Shown in pieces: positions 43,976 through 55,728 of a DNA stretch of 64,000 nt. How positions within the stretch are numbered: the first letter of the stretch is position 1; every line of letters begins with the position of its first letter. Source of the DNA: Tuctoria greenei. Taxonomy: Eukaryota; Streptophyta; Magnoliopsida; Poales; Poaceae. The stretch covers positions 124,709,498 to 124,773,497 of the forward strand of contig JAYESD010000008.1 of the NCBI GenBank assembly GCA_036927565.1, given 5' to 3'. The position numbers and the translations under genes are program-made. A model generated the notes under the pieces. That model searched no databases. It was not told the DNA's origin and saw only the letters and a list, made by a program, of their open reading frames with translations.

Positions 43976-44398
43976 CTAGTCACCCAAGCAGAACAAGTTT
44001 TTTACGTTCGAAGTGTGAAGCAATCTAAATGGGCTACAATTGTTAAAATGAATCCACAAAAATGTTTTGTCATGCCCCCTGAAGACAGTGAAAATAATGT
44101 CACTGAGACGATGGAGGCTGAGACATTTGATGATCGACGACCTACTGATATCAATATGCCACACATGAATGAGGATAGGACCGCATGGGATAGGAATGAC
44201 ATTGAGGGAGCAACCGGTGATGCTTCTGCTCTTCAAACGAGAACATGTGATCAATTTGAGGCACGTAGAGTTCCATCAGAACATGAAGATGACAACGACG
44301 ACGATGATACATATATCAATGATGGTATTGTACCTCCAATATTGGGTGGGGGAGGGACAACAGCGAAGATGATGATTTTTTATATAAGTACCGTGTGA
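43976..44398 (+). pseudogene. Element F remnant of the TNP2 transposase C-terminus
   Basis: An open frame of 127 residues from 44015, with coding similarity from about 43980. The segment around EQVFYVRSVKQSKW is like the tail following the DUF4216 domain of CACTA TNP2 proteins. An acidic stretch EDDNDDDD follows near the end. The rest of the gene is deleted. Confidence 0.5.
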
Positions 44399-45747
44399 GC
44401 TAGTTGTACGTGAACTATTTGATTTTTTTTTGAAAAGATAGAAGCCGCTCTTCTATTTAGCACTAAGCTTAGAAGCAAGCCGATATTGAATAATCCCACT
44501 TCTTCAGAAGATATCAAGAATTTGAAATGAGGCTCCTGCAGAAATTCCTAATGCAACGAACTAGTGATTCATGGCAACACATCCTAATGCAACGAGTGTG
44601 TTCTGTGGCGATAGATCCTAAGGCCACGAACTAGTACAATCATGGCAACAGATCCTAATGCAACGATTGTACAAGCAAAATGGAGATGCGCTTCATTAGT
44701 AGCGAAGTGCGTTTCTCATATGAAAAGTGCATCCTCCCAATGACGTCTCCTTTTAGCTTTGTGACTTTCTACATTTTTCTTCGACTCACTGTTGATATCA
44801 CACATCACTGAACTTAGAGCACATTCACTTGATAACTGAATCATTCACTTGTCTAGAAAATAAACAAATCCGTTTTTATGATTCATGAGGAACATGATAA
44901 ACACACTAGACATTCATTCGTTCACACAGTGACCAACGTTTTGTAATATATCATGAGGCCAACGATTTTGTTCTGTGACGATAGATCCTAACACCACGAA
45001 CCGGTGAATCGAGGCAACCGATCCTAATGCAATGATTGTGTTTCGTGGCGATACATCCTAATGCCATGAACTGGTGAATTGTGGCAAAAGTTTCCAATGC
45101 AATGATTGTGTTCTGTGGCGATAGATCCTAACGCCATGAACTAGTGAATCGTGGCAAAAGTTCCTAATGCAACGATTTTGTTCCGTGGTGATAGATCCTA
45201 ATGCCACGAACTGGTGAATCGTGGCAAAATTTCCTAATGCAACGATTGTGTTTCGTGGCGATAGACCCTAATGCCACGGACTGGTGAATCGTGGCAAAAG
45301 TTCCCAATGCAACGACCGTATTGTGTGGCGATAGATCCTAACGCCACGAACTAGTAATTCCTAGAAAAAGTTCCTAATGCAATGATTCTATTTTGTGGTG
45401 ATAGATCCTAACACCACGAACTGGTGAGTCATGGCAAAAGTTTCTAATGCAGCGATCGTGTTCCGTGGCGATATATCCTAACGCCATGAACTGGTGAATC
45501 ATGGAAAAAATTCCTAATGCAATGATTGTGTTTCGTGGTGATAGATCTTAATGCCACGAACTGGTGAATCGTGCCAAAAGTTCCCAATGCAACGATCGTA
45601 TTCCGTGGCGATAGATCCTAACGTCCCGAACTGGTAATTTGTGGCAAAAGTTCCTAATCCAACGATTTTGTTCCGTGGTGATAGATCCTAAGGCAACGAA
45701 TGGGTAATTCATGGCAAAAGTTCCTAATGCAACGATTTTGTTCTGTG
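44399..45747. repeat. Element F inner repeats, left of G
   Basis: 44400-44540 and 44700-44950 are AT-rich with no feature I can support. From about 44545 to 44690 and from 44955 to 45747 a tandem unit of about 70 bp repeats some 12 times, with the core GTGGCGATAGATCCTAACGC and AGTTCCTAATGCAACGATTG. Copies vary by 10-20%. Confidence 0.85.
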
Positions 45748-46045
45748 CACTACAGGAAACGTGGTCATTTGTGATGGCTAGATTTATTTGCGACGACCAG
45801 CCGTTGCAAATAGGCGAAATTGCGATGGCCTATCGGTGGACGTCGCAAATAATATGGCCGTCGCAAATAAGCCCTTATTTGTGACGGCCAACCCTAGGGC
45901 CGTCGCAAATAAGGAAACTGTCACAAATAAATACTTATTTGCGATGGCTGCCATATAGACCGTCACAAATGATGTTAATTGTGACGGCCATACGTTAAGG
46001 CCGTCTCAATTAAGTATGCCGTCGCAAATAAGGGCTATTATCGGC
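45748..46045. repeat. Left subterminal repeats of element G
   Basis: Several inverted and direct copies of TTATTTGCGACGGCC and GGCCGTCGCAAATAAG. The units are themselves near-palindromic, with GCGACGGC/GCCGTCGC facing pairs. Matching units are at 54270-54740. Confidence 0.88.
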
Positions 46046-46734
46046 TGACCAGACCCCGACGGTTCATTCACCTCCACAGAGCCCCCGCCGCCTGCCGCGT
46101 CCCCGCCGCACTACCGCGCCCCCACCACCGGCCCGCCGTCACCGTCCCGCCGCCGCCCCTGCTCCCGCCGCCGGCATGCCGCGGCCCCGCCGCCCCCAGC
46201 CCCGCCACCGCGGCACCGCCCCCTCCAGCTAGTCGTGCCCTCGCCCCGCACGCGGCGCTGCCCCCTCATGCTGCCAGCCCGCCGCGCCACCGACCCTGCC
46301 CCCCAGCGCCGCCCCTCAAGCCTTGCCCTCGGCCCGAGGCGCAGCCCCCTCCGGCCGCCGGCCCGCCGCGCCACCGGCCCCGCCCCCGCAGCGCCGCCCC
46401 TATGGCCGCATCTTGGCCCCGAGGTACCGCCCCCTCCAGCCGTCGGCCCGACGCGCCCCCGGCCCTGCCCCTTCCAGCGGCGTCCTCACCGCACCCAGCC
46501 CTACCCCTCCGGCGCCCCCACCCCCGTCGTCCCTGCCCCGCCCCTGCGGATAGCAGCGCCCGCCGCTCCCCCACCGCGGCCCTGCCCCCACCGCCGTCCC
46601 TGCCCCTTGCCCCAGACAGTAGCGTCGCCGGCCTCCTCCAACGCCTCTGTCGTTCCTCCGACACCGCCGGCCGCGGGCCTCCTCTAACGCCGCCTCCTCC
46701 AACGCCGCCATCCCTCCAAGCCTCCACTGACTAG
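46046..46734 (+). other. GC-rich leader exon of element G
   Basis: About 690 bp of over 75% GC built from CCGCC and GCCCC runs. Long frames on both strands are a by-product of this composition. The region ends CTGACTAG|GTACGG at 46734, a possible splice donor, with an acceptor CTGCAG at 47816 just before the TNP2 ATG. It is therefore best read as the 5' exon of TNP2, coding or not. Confidence 0.5.
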
Positions 46735-47464
46735 GTACGGGAATGCATGATGGACGTTTGAATGATGGAATGTTTAGATGATGGAAGTCTGATGCAATGT
46801 TTAAATTTTCAAGTTTTGTTTGGTAATGCATGATGGACGTTTGAATGATGGAATGTTTAGATGATGAAATGTTTAGATGATGCAATGTTTATATGATGTA
46901 ATGTTGTAATGTTTAGATGATCCTACTTTATTGCAACTTATGTTTAGATGATACAATGTTTTAAATTGTGCATGCTCATATACGTGCTCATATATGATCA
47001 TACATTGCTAGTTATGTTTAGATGATCCTACTTCATTGCTACTTCATTGTCAATGATCATACACGTGCTCATATAACATATTGTCCGTTGTTTGATATTT
47101 ATTTTTTTATTGGTGCTTATTGTTTATTGATATTTAATTTTCTTTAGTGACTACTTAATATATGTAAATAAAGGGGTTTCGGATCAGCTCGGACCAACCC
47201 GGAAGGGCACGACACGCAATAAGTGTGATCATGCCGTGTAGACCATTGTAGTGGTACCGTATGCGTCAAGGCGACATGGAAGCAAACGGGTTGGTAAGGA
47301 CGTCAATGACCCGTGATTGCGTGGACGGTGGAAATGGATGTGGAATTGTCATCTAAGCCCAACTTTCCTCTCACTCTTTCTCTAGTTCATTCCTCTCTCT
47401 TAAATGACTTCAAAATGAAAATGAGTAATGTAATCTATAGCAATCTATTACCCATTTCGGGTCA

Positions 47465-47499
47465 GCACGTCTCACATGACATTGGCATGTGAGACGTGC
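47465..47499. repeat. Perfect hairpin in element G
   Basis: GCACGTCTCACATG (47465-47478) and CATGTGAGACGTGC (47486-47499) are exact reverse complements separated by seven bases. Confidence 0.85.
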
Positions 47500-47529
47500 A
47501 GGTTCGGAATTGTCCCTTTTTGGACAGAC

Positions 47530-47729
47530 TGGGAGTGGCCGAGGGGGCGTGGATTGTCAGGAGACGTGGGTCTGGATTTGGACGAGATTTCAGTGGCATA
47601 ACCCTATTGTTCTCTGCTGCACCATTTTTGGGCGTGCAGTGGAGAACAACGGGGTTATGCTGCCAAAATTTTATTCGAATCCGGATCACGCGTCTCGTCA
47701 TGAGCACGCTCCGCTCGGTCACTCTTGGG
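47530..47729. repeat. Long foldback in element G
   Basis: Arms of about 93 bases around an 11-base loop (47623-47633). The inner 28 bases, 47595-47622 against 47634-47664, pair nearly perfectly. The outer arms match at roughly 70%, with many C/T differences that still allow G-U pairs in RNA. Confidence 0.65.
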
Positions 47730-47825
47730 TGGGTTTAAGATCTATCTGCCTAGGTTGTAGGGCCGTGACATAACATAACAATGAAACTAATAATTATTTG
47801 TCTGCTTTAAACTGCAGAGCCAAAC

Positions 47826-50800
47826 ATGGGTGAATACCGCAGTTGGATGTATACTGGCTGGAAGAGCAGAACTGGTGGTCACTCGGATGAGTGGTTTATC
47901 AAGTTATATCAATTTTTGGATCGAGCATTTTCGTTGTCAATGGAAGATATGATGCGGTGCCCATGTACAAAATGCCTAAACACCAAGTTTTTGAGAAGAT
48001 TGGAGCTTTCGTTTCACTTATGTTGAAATGGTTTCACTCCACATTATGAAGTGTGGACCTTTCACGGCGAGACTAATTCTCGAGTCATAGCCGAAGTGAA
48101 TGAGGATGATGATATAACAGAGGTTGATAGGATGGATGAGATGCTAGAAGCTCTGGGAGTGGATGATCCTCTTACAGATGAGGCAGAGAAGTTATTCGAG
48201 GAGCTGAAGAAATCACAAGAGCCGTTGCATGAACACACGGTTGTGACCGTACTTGCTTTCTTGACCAGATTTATGGCAATTAAGTCAAAGTACTTTTTTT
48301 CCATCAACTGCTACAATGATCTCATGAAATTGATCTGCGATATCCTTCCACAACCTCACAATGCGCCACCAATATGTATCATTAAAAGATCAAGATATCG
48401 GGTCTCGGTATGAAGTATGAGAAAATCGATGTGTGCCCAGACAACTGCATGCTATTCTAGAAAGAGCACGCCAATGAGAAGATGTGCTTGAAATGTGGTA
48501 AATTGAGGTATGTCGAAGTTGTTAATGACGATGGCGATAATGTGAAGACAGATGTCGCACATAAGCATCTTCGTTACTTGCCTGTGACACCTTGGTTTAA
48601 GCGGTTGTTTCTTTCAAAAAGAACCGCAAGACACATGAGATGGCACAAAGAAGGTAAACGTGAGAACAGAGAATTCTTGACGCATCCGTCCGACGGTGAT
48701 GCATGGAAGGCGCTAGACTGTTTCAATCCAGACTTTTCTCGTGATGTGAGGAATGTTCGCATCGGATTAGCGACAGACGGATTCTCACCGTTCAGTATGA
48801 ACGCCACGCCATACTCATGTTGGCCCATCTTTGTCATTTCGTACAACCTTCCACCTGCTTTTTGTACGACGAACGAGTTCATGTTTCTCAGCCTCATTGT
48901 ACTTGGACCTGATCATCCCGGGTCATGTCTCAACGTGATGTTAAAACCGCTAATCGAAGAATTGAAAGTCTTGTGGACAGGAGTCGAAGCGTACGACAGT
49001 TACGAGAAGCATAAATTCAACCTTTGAGCTGCTTATTTGTGGTCCGTCCATGATTTGCCGGCATATGGCATGTTTTCCAGATGAAGCACTCACGGTCGTC
49101 TGACGTGTCTGATATGTGCTTCAGACACGGATTGCTTTTGACTAACTCAAGGAGGCAAAATATCTTACTTCGATTGTCACAGACGTTGGCTTCCCTCGAA
49201 TCACATATTTAGGCAGCAGAGGCATGTCTTTTGAAAGAACATTGTTGTCACTAAAGGACCTCCGAAGCGTCTCAACAGGTCAGAAATTTCTGATATGTTG
49301 GACAAACTGGTGTCTGATGAAGGTCGTCCTGGATATTTCGTAGGTTATGGAGAGGAACACAATTGGACACACATATGTGGACTTTGGGAGGTACCGTATG
49401 TGAAGTCGTTGATTCTAATGGACAACATTGATGTCATGCATCAGGAGCGTAACATGAGCGAAAGTATCATAAGCACTTGCATGGATATGCGTGGCAAAAC
49501 GGGAGACAATTATAAAGCGAGACTAGATTTGGCAAACATTTGTCATCGTCCAACTCTTGAAATCACTGAAAGTGGTGGAAAGCCACGTGCTTCTTTCTGT
49601 CTTTGATTGAAAGAAAAGAAAGAAGTTATGAAATGGATGAAAACTTTGAAATTCCCAGATGGTTACGCGGCTAGCTTGAAACGAGCCGTAAATGATAACA
49701 CAGGAAACCTCACTGTGTTGAAGAGTCATGATTATCAAATTATAATGGAAAGACTCTTACCTGTTATGTTTCGAGGCTATATAGATGATGCAGTTTGGAA
49801 GGTTTGAGCCGAGCTCAGCTATTTCTATAGACAACTTTGTGCTAAATAAATCAAGATCGAGATGATGGATAAGTTAGAGAAGGAGATACCCATTCTTTTA
49901 TGTAAGATGGAAATTTTTTTTCCACCGGGTTTCTTCAATCCAATGCAGCATCTGCTTATCCATCTTCCATTCGAAGCTAAAGTTGGTGGTCCTGTGCAAT
50001 ATAGGTGGATGTATCACATTGAAAGAGCGCTACGATATCTGAAACCAATGGTTGGCAACAGGGCAAGGGTGGAAGGGTGCATCGCTGAAGCATATGCTCT
50101 CAAGGAAGTAGGATACTTTTCAAGTGTCTACTTTGCGGAAGAAAACAATATCGATACTTCGGGGATGCGGTACAATGTGGACGAAACACCCCCTATAAGT
50201 GACCTTTCCATTTTTCAAATGAGAGGCACCACCGTTGGTAGCTACACGACCTACGTGCTATCCGAACATGAAAGGACTGTTGCTTTACTCTACATGTACA
50301 CAAATATAGAAGGCATGCAGGAATACTTCGAGTAAGTGTTTGTCCTACGTTTATGCTAATCGACATATTTTGCTACACATGTATTCTAAAAGATGTTTTT
50401 TCATGTTCAGCTAGTTCCACACAATGTTGGCCACATAGGCATCAACCTATGGCCAAACAAGTAGAAGGGATGCGAAAAGAAGGAATAAATGGGGGCAGAG
50501 TTTCCTATCCTGGTTTCGAGATTATGTAATATTCTCTCGTCTTCTATGTATTATAAGTTACTATTATTAAAGAAGTATTATTTTAACTTACGATCATTTA
50601 TGACAGTGTCGAACTCACAATGTCTATGAAGATTTGCGGAAGCTATCTTAAGCATTGGTGAATGTTATAAGCTATGGTCGATATGACGTAAATGGCTTTC
50701 GATTCCGTACAACTCATTTTGAAGCTCTTCGTCCTCTCACGGCAACATCAAATTCCGGTGTTGTGACGACAGCAATCGACACTCAAGGGAATTTAACCGA

Positions 50801-51329
50801 TTATTGTGGGATCATTAACAAAATTCTTGAATTTACTTTTACCGGAAATAATACCCTTCGAGTTGTCTTCTTTGACTGTGAATGGTTTTATCGCACTCAT
50901 GGAACTCGACAAAACCAAATTGGAATGGTGGAAGTGAAACATAAGAACCGACTACGAGGTTACGATACATTTGTTCTTGCACATCAAGTGGAACAAGTGT
51001 ATTATCTACCTTATCCATGCACGAAGCTCAGTGCTTGGTGGGTGGTATATAAGGTGAATCCTCGTGAGCAGTTATATACTTCTGGGGATGAAGGTTACCA
51101 TGATAGCGAAGACATTGACGAAGTGTACTAGGAAGAAGAGTTGCCTGTCACTTTTATCGTTGAGCTTGGTGCAGGACCCGATCAATTAGTTGGAGATGTT
51201 GAAGACATTGAAAATGTAAAGGCAGATAATATGCGAAAATGGAAATTAAAACAGGCCACGATGGAAGATCGTTGGGCTGGTTTAAGGAGTAGGGCACAAG
51301 CACATGATAATGATGTTGATGAATTTTGA
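47826..51329 (+). pseudogene. Element G TNP2 (CACTA transposase)
   Basis: Starts MGEYRSWMYTGWKSR, the transposase-associated domain (PF13963) with CPCTKC at about residue 45. The tnp2 domain (PF02992) follows from 48400, including CLKCGKLRYVEV and GLATDGFSPFSMN. Then comes the region resembling DUF4218 (FFPPGFFNPMQHLLIHLPFE near 49920), then two introns (about 50332-50410 and 50525-50605), and the DUF4216 block at 50655-51131 (VVFFDCEWF). It ends at 51329. A TGA at 48024, a frameshift near 48400, and at least seven further stops between 48450 and 51131 disable it; several look like CGA-to-TGA or TGG-to-TGA/TAG changes. The protein would cut the ends of the element. Confidence 0.85.
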
Positions 51330-51419
51330 AAGTGATTACAATTAATGTTTTCTTGAAGATAGTAACATGAATTTTGTATATTTTATTTGCATATTTACTA
51401 ATTATCTAATTAAAACAGG

Positions 51420-54098
51420 ATGGCGTCAAAGAAGGGTAAGAAGGTGCCGCCGACGAGGGGGTTCTACCCCTCTAGACCTGAGGACGCTTTCGCTGGTGCC
51501 TCGTCGACTGGGAGCAGACACTCTCAGCTGCTGGGGCACGTTCTGAGCAGCACTAGAGCTTCATCACAGGTAAATTTCACTCGTTTTTGACAAATTCTTT
51601 AAATTCAATTTCACATTAAACTTACTTATGAATCATTTGAATGTTGTAGTCCTCACCAGCTGACTCAGAGGCTGCGGCGCCAGTTGACCTTGGCTACCCT
51701 TCGGTGAGCCAGCCCTCGGCCAGCCATCCCTTGGTTGGCGATCCTTCTGTTCCTGAGACCTCAGACTCGGCTGGTGACGAGCCGTTTGGGTCACCTGACG
51801 TGGCGCCCCAGCAGACGCAGTGGACGAGGAGGACTCACTTTGTCAGTCCTCCTACGGTCCCTTCATAGAGGATCGTGATTTGTCCAGTCGGAGACAGGTA
51901 ATAAAAATTATAGTGTTCAATTTCAGTTTCTTTTGGTTACCTAAATAATGAATCAATAAATATCTTGCAGAGTTTGGGACGACACGTCTTTTACCGGTGA
52001 GAGACACCAAAGACTGGTGAACGGTGTCCTCGGGTCCTTAGTGCATTTGCACTATCCCAGCATCATCAACGGGGTGCCTGCTCTTTCATGGGAGGACTAC
52101 GCACGCGTCCATCACCAAGAGCATGACAACCTTCAGGTGGCCGTATGGGCCGATTTTATGGTAAGTATGTTAAAAATAGGTTCTAAGTTTTAACTCTTAA
52201 TCTCTTTTAATGAACATCACTTCAATATATTCTTTATCACGGGCAAGATATACTTTAGAGGACCCGAACGACCCTCGCTTGTTTGAGGATGCGAGGCGAG
52301 TATTTCACTACAACGCTGCGAAGGCGCTTTGACAGGCTTTGTCGAACGCCCGTGTTCAAATTATTAATGAGCACTTGAAGGCGAACTAGCAGCACGTGCT
52401 ACACTTCCGGCAAGAGAGCGAGAGGCACCTGACGGAGGAGGAGTACACACAGGTACGTGGGGTGTAGTAAGTATTTCTTTATGATAATTTCCTCGATGGT
52501 ATTTTTAACGACTTCCAAGTATGTGCAGGGCCACATGAGCTGGTTGCAGGGTCGGACCGATCCATTTTGGGCCCTTTGTTGCTACTGGGCTAGCGATGAG
52601 TTTAAAGCTAAGTTCGTGAAGGCTCGAGAGTGCAGAGGGGTCGAGGGGAAGAGCAGGAACGTCCAAGATAACCACTTGAGTTTAGCTAAACGCATGGTAA
52701 ATATATGTAACTTATGTTTATATATTCATAATATATTGTTCGTACTAACACGTATTGACAGGAGCGCGAGACGGGGGTGCTGTCGACCCCTGCTGAGATT
52801 TGGAAGAGAGGTCACAGGGACCCTTCTCAGCCTCAGGGGTGTAGTCAGGCTGCAGCCGAGCGATTGGTAAGTTTAGAAATCATTCATATTAGATATAACT
52901 ATATGTATTGTTGAACTTACACGGTTTTCTTGTTTTGCAAGCTAAGTACGTGGAGGAGGCTAGGAAGATACACGGCGAAGATTTCGATTGGGAACGTGAA
53001 CCAATTAATCCTCGAGCCGCGTATGCAAGCGGAGGTGGAAAAGCACACGGAAGGTGAGTTTATAAGTCATTTTATCATTTTCAATTCAAAGTATTCAAGA
53101 TATTTCAATTTGATATTACTGACTCTCTTTTTTATAGGCTCGCCATATTCGATGGAGTTGTCGACTCGAGGGCGGGGAGACCTGCGATAGGCAGCTCCAT
53201 GCAGGCTTCTTCGATCGGCACGGCAGGTCGTCGCGTCTCGCAGATGGACATTGAGATGTAGTCCCTCCGACAAACTGTAGAAGACAACTTCAGGCGACAG
53301 GAGGAGGAAAGGAGGGAGGCAGAACACCAAAGGATCGCGACGGAGGCCACGATCCAAACCCAGGCAGCAGCGTTGGCGCAGATACGGGAAGCAATGGAGG
53401 TAACAAAATAAACACTAAAGTTCTCATTAATTCAGCGTAAATGACTTACTAATAGGTAACATTTAATGTTTGCAATGACAGGCCATGATTCGGGCGCAAG
53501 GTCTGGGGATCCAGCTATCGCTACTACCACCAATCCTTCCAGGCGATCCTTCTTATGCGGGTTAGGTCATTTTCTATGTCAACTTAACAATTTTAGTTTT
53601 AACTCAACTTAACCAAAATAAAGCGAGGAAATGGAGTGACAGTGGAAGATATATAGAGTGAGAGATGAAGTTAGAAGAGGGAAAAAGATAGAGAAAAAAG
53701 GATTGAAATAGAAGAGAGAGGAGATAGTTAGATAGAAGAAAAAGATTGAGATGGAATAAAGAGAGATATAAGAAAGAGTGAGAGATAGTTAGATAGAGGG
53801 AGAGAGAGAGAGAAAGGGAGATGTAGATTGAGATAGAAGCTGAAAGATAGAGGGAAAATGATAGGAATAGAGAGATGAAAGAAGAGAGGAAGAGAGGGCA
53901 TCTAGATAGAGATTGAGGGAGAGGGAGGGAGAGATGATGCATTTATATTCTAAGTCTAAGTTTCATTAATTGCAGGGATCTGCGACGGCTGCACAAACTT
54001 CATCGCCGTCGCTAACGCCACCTGGAATGAGGCGCGACGACGACTTCGACTTTGGAGGTGGCTTCGGAGGTGGCTACGGAGGTCAGATAGGCGAGTGA
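51420..54098 (+). pseudogene. Element G TNPA-like gene (plant En/Spm transposase family)
   Basis: Too fragmented for long frames, but a ten-exon gene can be read: 51420-51569, 51650-51897, 51971-52160, about 52246-52452, 52529-52696, 52762-52866, about 52942-53053, 53138-53399, 53482 to about 53566, and 53976-54098. Most borders are GT/AG with joined phases. The start is MASKKGKKVPPTRGFYP. Exons 4-8 resemble the plant Ptta/En/Spm transposase domain (PF03004), with HMSWLQGRTDPF and EEARKIHGEDFDW. Exon 8 is a Gln/Glu-rich helix, and the C-terminus is Gly/Phe-rich, ending GGQIGE. Stops occur in exons 2 (TAG 51867), 4 and 8. Such proteins bind the subterminal repeats. Confidence 0.7.
53625..53940. 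repeat. GA-rich low-complexity tract in a G intron
   Basis: About 310 bases almost free of C, built from GAGAGATA, AGATAGA and GGGAGA units. It lies in the last intron of the TNPA-like gene. Confidence 0.85.
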
Positions 54099-54751
54099 GC
54101 CCTTGTTTGGTTTGTTGATGTTGATGCCATGTTTCGACGACGACGTGTTGTGATGTGTTGTGATGCCATGTTTGGATTGTTGTTATATGACTGTTTGTAA
54201 TATATATTGCTTGTTCTATGATTCTGGCCATCGAGCCGGGTAGTATTTTCTGTTTTAAAAAAATAAAAAACCTTATTTGCGACGACTTTTTATACAGTAC
54301 CATCGCAAATAAGGCTCCACGCCGTCGCAAGTAAGCCTCTGCTGTTTGCGACAGCCAGGCTGTCGCAAATAAGCATTAATTGCAACGGCCAGGCCGTCGC
54401 AAATAGCCTCGTGGGTCCCGGAGGAGGACACATGAGCCCTGCCGGCTGAACTTATTTGCGACGGTCTGACCGTCGCAAATAAGCTTTAGTTGCGACAGCC
54501 TGGCCGTCGCAAATACTGTTGCGGGGCCCACCAGCCCCCGGACAAGAACTTGCGACAACCGCTGCGAGCTGTTGCAATTAAGCTTATTTGCAACAGTGGC
54601 CGTCGCAAATAATCTTAATTGCGACGAGTAATTTGCGACGGCCAAAAACCATCGCAAATAAGTAAAGCCGTTGCAAATAGCTTATTTGCGACGGCATTGG
54701 CCCTATTTGTGATGGCCCTAGCCATCGCAAATCGTCGGGATTCCTGTAGTG
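54099..54751. repeat. 3' untranslated region and right subterminal repeats of element G
   Basis: 54099-54265 is a T/G-rich untranslated stretch with TGTGATGTGTTGTGATG repeats. From 54266 to 54740 units of TTATTTGCGACGGC and GCCGTCGCAAATAAG alternate about 14 times. The terminal 11 bases are TTCCTGTAGTG. Confidence 0.85.
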
Positions 54752-55387
54752 GTGGCGATAGATCCTAACGCCACGAATCGGTAATTCGTGGCATCAGATC
54801 CTAATGCAACGATCATGTTCCGTGGCGATAGATCCTAACGCCATGAACCGGTAATTCATGGCATCAGATCCTAACGCAACGATTGTGTGTCGTGGCGATA
54901 GATCCTAATGCCACAAACTAGTGAATCGAGGAACAAATCCTAATGCAGTGATCGTGTTCTGTGGCGATAGATGCTTACGCCACAAAATAGTGAATCGTGG
55001 CAACAGATCCTAATGCAATGATCGTGTTTTGTGACGATAGATGTTGATGCCACGAACTAGTGAATCATGGCAACTGATTCGTGGCGATAGATCCTAATGC
55101 CACGAACTAGTGAATTGTGGCAACATATCCTAATGCAACGATCGTATTTCGTGGCGATAGATGCTAATGCCATGAACTAGTGAATCGTGGCAACAGATTT
55201 GTGGCGAAAGATCCTAATGCCACGAACTAGTGAATCATGGCAACAGATCCTAATGCAACGATTGTATTCCGTGGCGATAGATGCTAATGCCACGAACTAG
55301 TGAATCATGGCAAAATACCAAGCTTACTGCAACGATTTAGTACTCATTGCAGTACAATCATTGCAACAAGGCAGAATCCTTGTAGTG
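54752..55387. repeat. Element F inner repeats, right of G
   Basis: About eight further copies of the ~70-bp unit (GTGGCGATAGATCCTAATGC and CACGAACTAGTGAATCGTGG) up to 55330, then the right end of F with GAATCCTTGTAGTG. Confidence 0.85.
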
Positions 55388-55459
55388 ATTGTTGTTCTTT
55401 GGTGCTCCATTGTTCTCCTCCTCATCATTGGCATCCCTTTGGTTGCGAGTCCCCACCAT
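55388..55459 (-). pseudogene. gag: Element E gag, 5' end
   Basis: The ATG is at 55459 on the minus strand (MVGTRNQRDANDEEENNG). About 24 codons run to the F insertion at ATT. The frame continues on the other side of F, from 43080 downwards. Confidence 0.7.
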
Positions 55460-55728
55460 CTGAAGAAAAGCAAGAGATAGGAGAATTTAGAAAACGTCCT
55501 CAACTATATGCATCAAGGGATATGAAACTAAACAACTAACTATACAAGCCTATATGGACATGGCAATGCTAAAGCATCCCACAATCCTCTACTAAGCCCA
55601 CAAGCAACATATATAGCAATCAGCACACCAAACAAATCACAATGCTTCCTGAGTGATCCAATGTGCTCTAAAGTGTCCATTCTGTCTAGGTTGTGTTCTG
55701 CGGTCAACCTGTGGCTCTGATACTAATT
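55460..55728 (-). other. Element E untranslated leader and primer binding site
   Basis: No ORF. The minus strand at 55714-55725 reads TAGTATCAGAGC, a one-base variant of the Met-tRNA site TGGTATCAGAGC, three bases after the LTR end GTGTCACA. Confidence 0.7.

Larger units (their letters stand above)
46735..47816 (+). other. Probable first intron of G TNP2, with foldback sequences
   Basis: An AT-rich first half with a repeated TTTAGATGATG motif (46760-47040), then a GC-richer second half. It contains a perfect 14-bp hairpin at 47465-47499 and a long imperfect foldback at about 47530-47729. No ORF is supported. Confidence 0.5.
45748..54751 (+). mobile_element. Element G: CACTA transposon with TNP2 and TNPA-like genes, nested in F
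   Basis: 9004 bp. The left end CACTACAGGAAACGTGG and right end (reverse complement) CACTACAGGAATCCCGACG share 11 terminal bases and weaker similarity to about base 35. The 3-bp duplication GTG stands at 45745-45747 and 54752-54754. Subterminal units TTTGCGACGGC/GCCGTCGCAAA occupy both ends. Inside are a GC-rich leader exon, a TNP2 gene and a TNPA-like gene, both on the plus strand and both carrying stops, so this copy is a decayed formerly autonomous element. Confidence 0.93.
43081..55387 (+). mobile_element. Element F: CACTA (En/Spm) transposon derivative, split by G
   Basis: Ends CACTGCAAGGATTC (left) and, as reverse complement, CACTACAAGGATTC (right), flanked by the 3-bp duplication ATT (43078-43080 and 55388-55390). 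Without G it is only about 3.3 kb. It is almost entirely subterminal repeats, with a remnant of the transposase C-terminus at 44015-44398. It must have depended on transposase from elsewhere. It interrupts the gag of E soon after the start codon. Confidence 0.9.

Noticed and set aside
46235..46885. Long Pro/Ala- and Gly/Arg-rich ORFs on both strands
   Set aside because: Open frames on all strands follow from the extreme GC content; no domain is visible.
47465..47499. Bacterial-type intrinsic terminator
   Set aside because: The hairpin has no T tract and the context is a plant transposon intron.
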